The notes under the pieces are model-generated. The model was not told the DNA's origin and ran no database searches. It was given only the letters and a program-made list of their open reading frames with translations. A stretch of 21,428 nt of DNA from Bacteroidales bacterium UBA3834 (GTDB lineage: Bacteria > Bacteroidota > Bacteroidia > Bacteroidales > P3): positions 38,969 to 60,396 of the forward strand of contig DGIA01000028.1 in NCBI GenBank assembly GCA_002392965.1, in the 5' to 3' direction. The number at the start of each line of letters is the position of its first letter. Position 1 is the stretch's first letter. A program made the translations under genes and the position numbers. Below, piece by piece: positions 14,818 to 21,428 of the stretch.

Positions 14818-14986
14818 AATTAGGTTCTTCCTCACAAAAAGGAGGCCAAGAGGGAATCACGTGCAAATCGTGAGCTGTCGCGCAACTGTAAATCACAAGT
14901 TGATCCCCGGCGAATATGCCATTGGACGGAAACAACGTCTGAGAAGGTGCCGGATGGACGGTGAAAGCCAGGATACCTGCCTAGTT
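14818..14986 (+). promoter_or_regulatory. Cobalamin (vitamin B12) riboswitch
   Basis: The conserved parts of the cobalamin aptamer occur in order. They are AAGAGGGAATCACG at 14848 with a P3 stem TCACG/CGTGA, GCGCAACTGTAA near 14880, GCCATTGG near 14928, GAGAAGGTGCC near 14941, and the B12 box GCCAGGATACCTGCC near 14967. The closing stem P1 pairs AATTAGG (14818-14824) with CCTAGTT (14980-14986), with one wobble. A small hairpin TTGTC/GACAA (14985-14997) shares two bases with P1 and could compete with it. No T-tract follows before the coding region at 15149, so control of translation is more likely than termination. Known members usually switch genes off when cobalamin binds. Confidence 0.93.
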
Positions 14987-15148
14987 GTCTCGGACAATGC
15001 TTTCGCGTCAAAAGCCATTGGCTCCACTGCCCTATTCTGTAGATTATTTCCGTAGATTTTATGATTGGTCATTTCACGAACCCGCATTGTCACAAGGTGA
15101 TGTGGAAAATGAGAGATATGCAATCATTAAAACATAAAAACAGCAAAT

Positions 15149-16456
15149 ATGAACTGGAAAGAAGATTACAGAAGAAAGGTGTCGAAGCCCACCGAGGCTA
15201 TCAAAGACATTCACGACGGACAGTGTGTGGTGATGGGGCATGCTGCCGCTGCTCCGAGGCTGATACAGCAGACCCTGGCTGACCATTGTGAGGAATACAA
15301 TGACGTGCTGATATTCCACATGACGACCCTCGGCGACAATCCTTGCTACAAACCACAGTGTTACGGCCATTTCCGGCATGTGAGCAACTTCCTGTCGGCC
15401 AACTCTCGCGAAGTTATAGAACGCCGTGAGGGGGATTTCTTCCCCGCCTATTTCAAAGATGTGCCTTCAATGATTGGCAACGACATTCCTTGCGACGTGG
15501 CTGTGTTCCAGACCACGCCTCCCAATGCCGAAGGTTACTGCTCGCTGGGTGTGAGTTGCGACTATGCACACGCCGCCATCCGTGCCGCCAAAACCGTGAT
15601 TATCGAAACCAACGAGCTGATGCCCTTCACCCATGGCGACACGCTGATACATGTGTCGCAGGTGAACCACATCATCCCCTGTGCCTACCGCCTGCAGGAA
15701 TTGCATCTGCCCGAACCGGGCGATGTCGAACTGGCTATCGGGCGCCATTGTGCCTCGCTGGTGGCCGACGGCTCCACGCTGCAGCTTGGCATAGGTGCCA
15801 TTCCCGATGCCGTACTTCAGTCGCTTGCCGATAAAAACGACCTCGGAATCCATAGCGAGATGTTCTCCAACGGTGTGATGGATCTGATGAAAAAAGGAGT
15901 CGTCAACGGCCGGCGCAAGACCTTGCACCGGGGTAAGGCTGTGGTGACATTCATCATGGGCTCTCGCGAATTGTATGATTTCGTTGACGACAACCCCGAC
16001 GTGGAGTTCCATCCGGTCGATTATGTCAACAGCCCGTTGGTTATTGCGAAGAACGACCGCATGATTTCCATCAACTCCTGCCTTGAGGTCGATCTGCAGG
16101 GCCAGGTGGCAAGCGAAACCATCGGCATACGCCAGTACAGCGGCATCGGCGGTCAGGTGGACTTCATCCGCGGTGCATCGCTTGCGCGCGAGGGCAAGGC
16201 CATCATCGCCATGCCCAGTACTGCCGCCAAAGGCACCATCTCGCGCATCAAACCCTTCTTGGCGCAAGGCGCTGCCGTAAGCACCTCGCGCAACGATGTC
16301 GATTACATCGTCACCGAATACGGCATTGCACGGCTTAAAGGCCGCACCCTGCAGCACCGCGCCGAAGACCTCATCCGCATCGCCCATCCCGACTTCCGTC
16401 CGATGCTTATCGAGGAGTACGAACGGAGGTTCCGGTGCAAGTGGAGTTTGGATTGA
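15149..16456 (+). CDS. Acetyl-CoA hydrolase/transferase family CoA-transferase (4-hydroxybutyrate CoA-transferase-like)
   Basis: The 435-residue protein is a class I CoA-transferase of the 4-hydroxybutyrate/butyrate group, which moves CoA between acetate and an acyl-CoA through a glutamyl thioester. The probable catalytic residue is Glu237 in GIHSEMFSNG, at the position expected from the clostridial 4-hydroxybutyrate enzyme (Glu238). The CoA-binding glycine loops GIGAIPDAV and GIGGQVDF are present. Length and order of motifs are normal. The acyl substrate (4-hydroxybutyrate, butyrate, propionate or a branched acid) cannot be decided from sequence alone. It is the first gene after the cobalamin riboswitch, separated by a leader of about 160 nt, and it is followed by a terminator. 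B12-dependent expression is therefore expected. Confidence 0.9.
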   Translation: MNWKEDYRRKVSKPTEAIKDIHDGQCVVMGHAAAAPRLIQQTLADHCEEYNDVLIFHMTTLGDNPCYKPQCYGHFRHVSNFLSANSREVIERREGDFFPAYFKDVPSMIGNDIPCDVAVFQTTPPNAEGYCSLGVSCDYAHAAIRAAKTVIIETNELMPFTHGDTLIHVSQVNHIIPCAYRLQELHLPEPGDVELAIGRHCASLVADGSTLQLGIGAIPDAVLQSLADKNDLGIHSEMFSNGVMDLMKKGVVNGRRKTLHRGKAVVTFIMGSRELYDFVDDNPDVEFHPVDYVNSPLVIAKNDRMISINSCLEVDLQGQVASETIGIRQYSGIGGQVDFIRGASLAREGKAIIAMPSTAAKGTISRIKPFLAQGAAVSTSRNDVDYIVTEYGIARLKGRTLQHRAEDLIRIAHPDFRPMLIEEYERRFRCKWSLD

Positions 16457-16485
16457 CCTGTCCATGCGCCGGAAACTGCAAACAA

Positions 16486-16516
16486 AAAAAGCCTTCCCGC
16501 GTCGGGAAGGCTTTTT
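16486..16516. terminator. Bidirectional terminator between convergent genes
   Basis: A perfect 14-bp stem, AAAAAGCCTTCCCG (16486-16499) with CGGGAAGGCTTTTT (16503-16516), loop CGT. A-tracts and T-tracts on either side serve both the CoA-transferase and the oxidoreductase operon on the minus strand. Confidence 0.95.
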
Positions 16517-16536
16517 GTTGAGGGGCTGTAGAACAA

Positions 16537-17088
16537 TTACAGCACCTGGACGGCCTCGATGATGCCCTTGCCGATCTCGATAGCTTCCTCGTTCTGGGGA
16601 ATGAGGTTCCAGTGGCGCTGAGGCAGCGAGTGCTCCAGACCTTCGTGGATATACTGCTTATCGACAATGGGTTTCAGTTTCAGGAAGCCACCGAGGACCA
16701 CCATGTTGAACACCTTGCTGATGCCGAGTTCCTGGGCCTTGGCCGTGGCGGCGATCTTGTAGATGTTGATGTCCTTGCGGGTGGGCTCGTGGGTGATGCC
16801 GTTGGGGTCGTAGATGAGGTAACCGCCGGGCTTCACGCTGCTCTCAAACTTGTCCAGCGACTGCTGGTTGAGGATGATGGCCGTGTCGAACTGGTTGATG
16901 ATGGGCGAGCTAATGCGCTCGTCGCTGATGATGACGGAGACGTTGGCCGTGCCGCCGCGCATCTCGGGGCCGTAGCTGGGCATCCAGCTGACCTCTTTGT
17001 TCTGCATAACGCCGGAGTAGGCAAGAATCTTGCCCATGGAGAGGACACCCTGTCCACCGAAGCCGGCTATGATGATTTCTTCAGTCAT
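16537..17088 (-). CDS. 2-oxoacid:ferredoxin oxidoreductase, gamma subunit
   Basis: The 183-residue protein is the gamma-type subunit of ferredoxin-linked 2-oxoacid oxidoreductases. It opens with EIIIAGFGGQGVLSMGKILA, a glycine-rich nucleotide-fold loop thought to contact CoA. SYGPEMRGGTANVSVIIS follows, another hallmark of the family. It completes the alpha, beta and ferredoxin set encoded upstream, although an unrelated lipoprotein gene (17097-17453) intervenes. The start at 17088 is 8 nt from that gene's stop. The bidirectional terminator ends the operon. Confidence 0.95.
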   Translation of the reverse strand: MTEEIIIAGFGGQGVLSMGKILAYSGVMQNKEVSWMPSYGPEMRGGTANVSVIISDERISSPIINQFDTAIILNQQSLDKFESSVKPGGYLIYDPNGITHEPTRKDINIYKIAATAKAQELGISKVFNMVVLGGFLKLKPIVDKQYIHEGLEHSLPQRHWNLIPQNEEAIEIGKGIIEAVQVL

Positions 17089-17096
17089 ATTATTAC

Positions 17097-17453
17097 TTAT
17101 TTTTTGTTATTCTTTATACATGTGTCCTGTGGACCATGCTGAACAGATTCCATTTTTTCTTTTGCCTTTTCTATTTCTTTACGAAACACTTCTGCGGTCG
17201 GGTCGTCATAGCGAATGACACCAACACCAGTACTATCAGGGTGGGAGATGACGAAAACATCCACACCTAGCGAGTCTTGGTAGTATTTCATCACATCAAC
17301 AGCACTGGCAATATTGCTGTTTTCGTCAAAATTGTGCCATGTGATGTTAATCTGTTGGGCAGAATTTGAAACATCTGCTTTGTTCATGCACTCATTGGTA
17401 CACGAAAAGAAACCCAATAATGCTACCGAAATAAGTAAGGCAAACCTTTTCAT
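17097..17453 (-). CDS. Small lipoprotein embedded in the oxidoreductase operon
   Basis: This 118-residue product has a typical lipoprotein signal (MKRFALLISVALLGFFSC), lipidated at Cys18, with a further Cys at 22. The mature part is about 100 residues with a mixed strand-helix pattern (QQINITWHNFD, SLGVDVFVISH, VFRKEIEKAKEKM) and a charged tail. I recognise no family. Its DNA is visibly more AT-rich than that of the flanking subunit genes. The gaps are 12 nt to beta and 8 nt to gamma, so it is transcribed with them. An exported protein has no obvious role in this cytoplasmic enzyme, so it may be a recent insertion. Confidence 0.8.
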   Translation of the reverse strand: MKRFALLISVALLGFFSCTNECMNKADVSNSAQQINITWHNFDENSNIASAVDVMKYYQDSLGVDVFVISHPDSTGVGVIRYDDPTAEVFRKEIEKAKEKMESVQHGPQDTCIKNNKK

Positions 17454-17465
17454 TTTAGCAATGGA

Positions 17466-18314
17466 TTACTGTACAACGGTCAGCGGGTGGTCGAGGACGA
17501 GGCGGTTGACGTCGATGCCTTCGGCAATCTTGCCGTCGACTTTGATGTCGCCGACGGGGTAGTTGGGCATCATGTTGTCTTCCATCCACTTGTTGGCGGC
17601 CACGGGGGTCATCTTCCAGCCGCTGTTGCAGTTGGAGAGGATCTCCACGAAGCTGAGGCCTTTCTTCAGTTTCTGGTTCTCGAAGGCTTTGCGGATAGCG
17701 GCCTTGGCTTTGCGCACGGCGGCGGGGTTCTGCACGCTCTGACGGGTCACGTAGTAGGTGCCGGGCAGGGTGGAGAGGAGCTCCGTCATGCGGAGGGGAT
17801 AGCCGTTCAGATCGACGCGGCGGCCATAAGGAGTCGTGGCGCTGCGCATGCCGACCAGCGTGGTGGGAGCCATCTGGCCACCGGTCATGCCGTAGATACC
17901 GTTGTTGACGAAAATCATGGTGATGTTCTCGCCGCGGTTGGCGGCGTGGATGGTCTCGGCGGTGCCGATAGCGGCCAGGTCGCCGTCACCCTGGTAGGTG
18001 AACACGAACGTGTCGGGGTTGAGGCGCTTGATGGCGGTGGCAACCGCGGGGGCGCGGCCGTGGGCGGCCTCCTGGAAATCGACATCGAAATAGTTGTAGG
18101 CCAGAACGGAGCATCCGACGGGGCTGACGCCAACCACCTTGTCCTGAATGCCCATCTCTTCGATCACCTCGGCAACGAGGCGGTGGGTGGTGCCGTGGCC
18201 GCAGCCGGGGCAGTAGTGCATGACGGCATCGGTCAGCACTTTGGTACGGGTATAGACCTCCTCGTAACCCTCTTTCAGCAACTCTTGCTTGCGAGCTTCA
18301 ATATCTTGATTCAT
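17466..18314 (-). CDS. 2-oxoacid:ferredoxin oxidoreductase, beta (thiamine diphosphate) subunit
   Basis: The 282-residue protein is the thiamine diphosphate-binding subunit. CPGCGHGTTHRLVAEV near the start is the family's N-terminal element. The cofactor and Mg2+ motif runs from GDGDLAAIGTAETIHAANR to FVNNGIYGMTGGQ. It catalyses decarboxylation of the 2-oxoacid, with the alpha subunit delivering CoA chemistry and ferredoxin accepting electrons. It starts 14 nt after the alpha stop. Substrate preference (2-oxoglutarate or branched-chain 2-oxoacids) is uncertain. Confidence 0.95.
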   Translation of the reverse strand: MNQDIEARKQELLKEGYEEVYTRTKVLTDAVMHYCPGCGHGTTHRLVAEVIEEMGIQDKVVGVSPVGCSVLAYNYFDVDFQEAAHGRAPAVATAIKRLNPDTFVFTYQGDGDLAAIGTAETIHAANRGENITMIFVNNGIYGMTGGQMAPTTLVGMRSATTPYGRRVDLNGYPLRMTELLSTLPGTYYVTRQSVQNPAAVRKAKAAIRKAFENQKLKKGLSFVEILSNCNSGWKMTPVAANKWMEDNMMPNYPVGDIKVDGKIAEGIDVNRLVLDHPLTVVQ

Positions 18315-18328
18315 TGTTGTTCCTTTCT

Positions 18329-19411
18329 TTATTTGATAATCTTGTTTTCAAGAGCCTCCAGGACCTCGCCGGGAGTGGGGATGATACCGCCGAAGCGGCC
18401 GAAGTGCTCGGTCTTCACGCCGCACTGGGTGGCCAGCTTCACGTCCTCGATCATCTGGCCGGCGCTCATCTCGACGCAAAGGATACCCTTCACGTGCTTG
18501 GCAACCTCGGCCAGCTGTTTGGTCGGGAAGGGGAAGAGGGTGATCAGACGGAACAGGCCCACCTTGATACCTTTCTCGCGGGCCATCTGCATGGCCTTCA
18601 TGGCAATACGGCTGCTCGAACCATAGGCGACGATGATGTACTCGGCGTCCTCGCAGTTCAGCATCTCGTAGCGCACCTCTTTCTCCTTCATCTCGTCGTA
18701 TTTCTTCTGGAGCTTCAGGTTGAAGACCTCCTGACGGGCGGAGTCGAGCTCAAGGCTGGTGATGATGTTGTGGCCACGGGTGGCAGGCTTGCCCCAAGTG
18801 CCCCAGGGGGCGTTGGCGCGGCGCTCCTCCTCGGTCCAACGAGGCACATAGTCGCGGGTGTAGAGCTTCTCCATGCACTGTCCGATGGCACCGTCGCTGA
18901 GGATCAGCACGGGGTTGCGATATTTGAAGGCGATGTCCCAGGCGTCGAACACAAAGTCGTACATCTCCTGCACGCTGGCCGGGGCCAGGGTGTAGAGCTG
19001 GTAGTCACCGTGACCGCCGCCCTTGGTGCTCTGGAAGTAGTCGCTCTGCGAGGGCTGGATGGTACCCAGGCCGGGACCGCCGCGCATCACATTGACCACC
19101 AGGCAGGGGATTTCGGCACCGGCCAGGTAGGTCAGGCCTTCCTGCATCAGCGAGATTCCGGGGCTGGAGCTCGAGGTGGCCACTTTCTTGCCGGTGGCGG
19201 CACCGCCATAGACCATGTTGATGGAGGCAACCTCCGACTCGGCCTGCAGCACGGTCATTCCGGTGGTCTCCCACGGTTTCTCGGCCATAAGGGTTTCCAT
19301 TACTTCCGACTGCGGCGTGATGGGATAGCCGAAATAGCCGTCACATCCGCTGGCAATCATTGCGCGGGCAATTGCTTCATTGCCCTTCATCAGTTGAAGT
19401 TCTCTTGCCAT
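18329..19411 (-). CDS. vorB: 2-oxoacid:ferredoxin oxidoreductase, alpha subunit (VorB-type)
   Basis: The 360-residue alpha subunit carries the pyrimidine-binding and transketolase C-terminal-like domains. Seen motifs are KGNEAIARAMIASGCDGYFGYPITPQ split over residues 9-34, ESEVASINMVYGGAATGKK, SSSPGISLMQEG and NVMRGGPGLGTIQPSQSD. Length and sequence agree best with proteins named 3-methyl-2-oxobutanoate dehydrogenase subunit VorB in Bacteroidota. The reaction yields an acyl-CoA, CO2 and reduced ferredoxin. KorA (2-oxoglutarate) is the main alternative. It starts 24 nt after the ferredoxin gene. Confidence 0.9.
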   Translation of the reverse strand: MARELQLMKGNEAIARAMIASGCDGYFGYPITPQSEVMETLMAEKPWETTGMTVLQAESEVASINMVYGGAATGKKVATSSSSPGISLMQEGLTYLAGAEIPCLVVNVMRGGPGLGTIQPSQSDYFQSTKGGGHGDYQLYTLAPASVQEMYDFVFDAWDIAFKYRNPVLILSDGAIGQCMEKLYTRDYVPRWTEEERRANAPWGTWGKPATRGHNIITSLELDSARQEVFNLKLQKKYDEMKEKEVRYEMLNCEDAEYIIVAYGSSSRIAMKAMQMAREKGIKVGLFRLITLFPFPTKQLAEVAKHVKGILCVEMSAGQMIEDVKLATQCGVKTEHFGRFGGIIPTPGEVLEALENKIIK

Positions 19412-19435
19412 AGTATTCCTTTCTTTCTTTTTCGT

Positions 19436-19654
19436 TTAGATTTTTTTCTTGTAAACGGAGATCACGCCGTCGGGGCACACCATGGCGCAGCTGGCGCAGC
19501 CGATGCAACTGTCATTCACGGTCTCGGTGTAGTTGTAACCCTTGCCGTTTACATTTTTCGACAACGCGATGCACTTCATCGGGCACACGGGTACACAGAC
19601 TCCGCAGCCTTTGCAGCGCTCGGTATCGATAACGATTTGTCCTTTAAATGCCAT
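19436..19654 (-). CDS. 2[4Fe-4S] ferredoxin, delta-type subunit of the oxidoreductase
   Basis: This 72-residue protein has two complete 4Fe-4S motifs: C14-x2-C17-x2-C20-x3-C24 followed by Pro, and C50-x2-C53-x2-C56-x3-C60 followed by Pro. The layout matches delta/ferredoxin subunits that accept electrons from the thiamine enzyme. As first gene of the operon it is followed by alpha, beta, the small lipoprotein and gamma. A perfect -7 box lies about 55 nt upstream. Confidence 0.95.
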   Translation of the reverse strand: MAFKGQIVIDTERCKGCGVCVPVCPMKCIALSKNVNGKGYNYTETVNDSCIGCASCAMVCPDGVISVYKKKI

Positions 19655-19710
19655 AATTTTAATGTTATAAGATTAATATTGCGGTTTTTGTGTTCTACAA
19701 TTAGTGCCTG

Positions 19711-19752
19711 CAAAGATACAAAAAAAAATCTTAATATCACCACTTTTGGTGA
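19711..19752 (-). promoter_or_regulatory. Promoter and overlapping palindrome of the oxidoreductase operon
   Basis: On the minus strand TATCTTTG (19718-19711) is a perfect -7 box; the -33 position is GGTG, a poor match. A perfect inverted repeat, TCACCA (19737-19742), CTTT, TGGTGA (19747-19752), covers the -33 site, which suggests an operator. Confidence 0.65.
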
Positions 19753-19960
19753 GAAATATTTTTATATATTATTTAAAGCGTTGATTATCATAAATCTTCC
19801 CCCGGAACTGTCCGTCTGTCCACTCCGCATCCCCTGCCCCCCCCCATCCGCTCCGGGCGGCGGCGGCGTCGAGGGGGTCGGGACCGCATGCCGTCGTAAT
19901 GGCGGAACACAATAAAACGTAGCTCGTTGCGTTATTATTCCCAAAAAAAAGCGACGGCTT
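19753..19960. other. GC-rich intergenic patch with a run of nine C
   Basis: After an AT-rich part (to about 19795) the DNA becomes very GC-rich to about 19895. It contains nine consecutive C (19837-19845) and GGCGGCGGCGGCG-like repeats. No gene, promoter box or terminator is recognisable before the DUF389 start at 19961. Confidence 0.5.
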
Positions 19961-21229
19961 ATGAATTTCAACTTGCGTGAATTCTGGGACAGTGTCAAAC
20001 GCTATTTCAACCTCTTGGGCGACAAGGAGGACGAACTGCATGTGGTGGAGCAGGTGAGTGCGGGCGTGATGTTCCGCGGGACAAACCTGTGGATTCTGAT
20101 GTTCGCCATCCTCATCGCCTCGCTGGGCCTCAACGTGAATTCGACGGCCGTCATCATCGGCGCCATGCTCATCTCGCCGCTGATGGGCCCCATCATCGGG
20201 ATGGGCCTGGGTGTGGGCATCGGCGACTACGGCCTCCTGCGCCGTGCCTTGAAGAACTACGGCGTGGCCACGCTTATCTCCGTGCTGACGGCGACGGTGT
20301 ATTTCCTCATCTCGCCCCTGAGCGAGGCGCGGAGCGAGCTGCTGGCACGCACCTCGCCGAGCCTCTACGACGTGTTGATAGCCTTCTTCGGCGGCGCCGC
20401 CGGCGTGCTGGCCTTGACCACCAAAAGCAAGGGTCAGGTCATCCCCGGCGTGGCCATCGCCACGGCCCTGATGCCGCCCCTCTGCACGGCCGGCTACGGC
20501 CTGGCCACGGCGCAGTGGAGCTACTTCTTCGGCGCCTTCTATCTCTATTTCATCAACTCCGTGTTCATCGCCTTGAGCACCTTCCTCGGTGTGAAGCTGC
20601 TGCGATTCCACAGCTACAGCAACGGCTCCTCGGAGCAGCGGCGCTACGGCCGCAGGGTGATGACCGTGGTGCTCGTCGTGACACTCATCCCCGCCTCGGT
20701 GATGACGTGGAACATCGTGCGCGACGACGTGCAGAAGCGCGAGATAGGCAAGTTCGTGGAGAAGGAACTGAACCAGAGCGGTACGCAGATCCTCTCGGCC
20801 GTGCCGCAGCACGACACCTTGAGGGTGGTGGCCGTGGGACGCGTCATCAGCGACTCCGAACTGGCCGAAGCCCGTAGCCGAATGGGATACTATAACCTGA
20901 AAGTCAAGGAACTGTCGGTCATCCAAGCCACCGGCGCCGAGGCGATGCAGGCCGTCAGCTCGGAACTCACAAGCCTGCATTCGCAGCTGGCCTCGGCGTT
21001 GGCCCAGCTGGAAAGCTATACACGCTACGACACCCTTTCCGTCCAGGTCACGGCCGAGGCCGCCGCCCTCTTCCCGCGCATCGGCGAGGTACGCGTGGGG
21101 CGCGTCGGGGCTGACCTTACCGTGCATGTGATGGTGATTCCCGGCGAAGACGAGTTGGATACGGAGCGTGTCCGCGCCTGGCTCCGCACCCGCCTCCAAG
21201 ACGAAAACGCCTGGGTGGAGTTCTATTAA
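19961..21229 (+). CDS. DUF389 family integral membrane protein
   Basis: The 422-residue protein has a hydrophobic first half with about five or six membrane helices (roughly residues 40-240). It contains the family's signature region STAVIIGAMLISPLMGPI and GVAIATALMPPLCTAGYGLA. Pro and Gly residues in these helices recall a transporter or channel. The second half (about 250-422) is a soluble or envelope domain with a helical, Ser/Ala/Leu-rich stretch. The family is widespread in bacteria but its function is not established. It stands alone here; the start gives a family-like N-terminus (FWDSVKRYFNL). Confidence 0.9.
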   Translation: MNFNLREFWDSVKRYFNLLGDKEDELHVVEQVSAGVMFRGTNLWILMFAILIASLGLNVNSTAVIIGAMLISPLMGPIIGMGLGVGIGDYGLLRRALKNYGVATLISVLTATVYFLISPLSEARSELLARTSPSLYDVLIAFFGGAAGVLALTTKSKGQVIPGVAIATALMPPLCTAGYGLATAQWSYFFGAFYLYFINSVFIALSTFLGVKLLRFHSYSNGSSEQRRYGRRVMTVVLVVTLIPASVMTWNIVRDDVQKREIGKFVEKELNQSGTQILSAVPQHDTLRVVAVGRVISDSELAEARSRMGYYNLKVKELSVIQATGAEAMQAVSSELTSLHSQLASALAQLESYTRYDTLSVQVTAEAAALFPRIGEVRVGRVGADLTVHVMVIPGEDELDTERVRAWLRTRLQDENAWVEFY

Positions 21230-21264
21230 AAAAATAGAAGCAAGTCCCGCGTTCATAATTTTTG

Positions 21265-21418
21265 AGTTTGTGACTGCCTGATACTAATCTCTGAGTCTCC
21301 CTCCGGCTCAGTTCTGGTTCAGTACTGGCCCTCCTGCGCTCCAACATCTTGCAGGGCAACGGCCGTGCCGAGCTTACGGGTCTGTAACCGCCTGATACTA
21401 AGTCTTGAATCCGTTATG
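21265..21418. repeat. Direct repeats in the non-coding right edge
   Basis: GCCTGATACTAA occurs at 21276-21287 and again at 21390-21401 (period 114 bp), within a longer similarity of about 29 nt (TGTGAC...CTGAGTC and TGTAAC...TTGAATC). Between them are an 11-bp near-tandem pair (GGCTCAGTTCT, GGTTCAGTACT) and a weak hairpin CTGAG/CTCAG. No coding region is recognised from 21230 to the edge. Confidence 0.6.
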
Positions 21419-21428
21419 ACCTAGTATT

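Noticed and set aside
14861..15055. 64-codon open frame within the riboswitch
   Set aside because: The stretch is fully explained by the conserved cobalamin aptamer.
15061..15282. Possible leader peptide in the riboswitch leader (ATG 15061)
   Set aside because: The frame runs on out of phase for over 130 nt into the CoA-transferase gene and reads like a shadow frame, Arg- and Cys-rich.
17487..18626. Plus-strand open frame of 379 codons
   Set aside because: It is antisense to the beta and alpha subunit genes, and no family was seen.
18314..19915. Long plus-strand open frame of 533 codons
   Set aside because: It is antisense to the alpha subunit and ferredoxin genes, and its translation is His/Gly/Ala-rich with no domain. 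It is open only because of the GC-rich codon use of the real genes.
19769..21256. Minus-strand open frame of 495 codons
   Set aside because: It covers the DUF389 gene on the other strand and gives a His/Gly/Glu-rich translation typical of antisense of GC-rich membrane genes.
21230..21428. tRNA or attachment site at the right edge
   Set aside because: No tRNA T-loop or acceptor pairing was found, and there is no integrase nearby.

Overview
The window looks like the chromosome of a GC-rich, anaerobic member of the Bacteroidota, probably Bacteroidales. Several leaders carry the Bacteroidota promoter form (TTTG, about 19 nt, TATCTTTG), start codons lack obvious Shine-Dalgarno sequences, one surface protein ends in a type IX secretion (T9SS) sorting tail, and the enzymes are typical of strict anaerobes (flavodiiron protein, rubredoxins, reverse rubrerythrin, ferredoxin-linked 2-oxoacid oxidoreductase). 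I cannot name a genus. No rRNA, tRNA, CRISPR array, integrase or insertion sequence was seen.

Left part (1-2492, +): the 3' end of serS, an intergenic element of three hairpins, then a flavodiiron protein followed by a flavin reductase-rubredoxin fusion (Hrb type). The latter two form a likely NADH-to-O2/NO reducing pair. Second block (2541-7411, +): an AT-rich terminator, an ECF sigma factor, two small membrane proteins in overlapping frames, a BspA-like leucine-rich-repeat protein with a T9SS tail, two lipoproteins (one thioredoxin-like) and a broken third lipoprotein start. The sigma gene and the LRR gene carry almost identical promoters with equal spacing (19 of 20 positions). This suggests an autoregulated sigma factor that drives a surface-protein module, and I consider it the best candidate for an undescribed system here.

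Third block (7412-9064, +): repeats and a palindrome, then rubredoxin, ferritin and reverse rubrerythrin, a peroxide and iron defence set functionally linked to the first block. Then come lpxK (+, lipid A synthesis) and a convergent minus-strand group: glmS, hisS and a coiled-coil outer-membrane-like protein.

Right part: a cobalamin riboswitch precedes a 4-hydroxybutyrate/acetyl-CoA family CoA-transferase (+). This is an unusual target that could link B12 supply to the choice of fermentation route. Facing it across a bidirectional terminator is a minus-strand operon for a VorB-type 2-oxoacid:ferredoxin oxidoreductase (ferredoxin, alpha, beta, then an unexpected small lipoprotein, then gamma). 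A DUF389 membrane protein (+) follows a GC-rich intergenic patch, and the window ends in a stretch with direct repeats but no recognisable gene.
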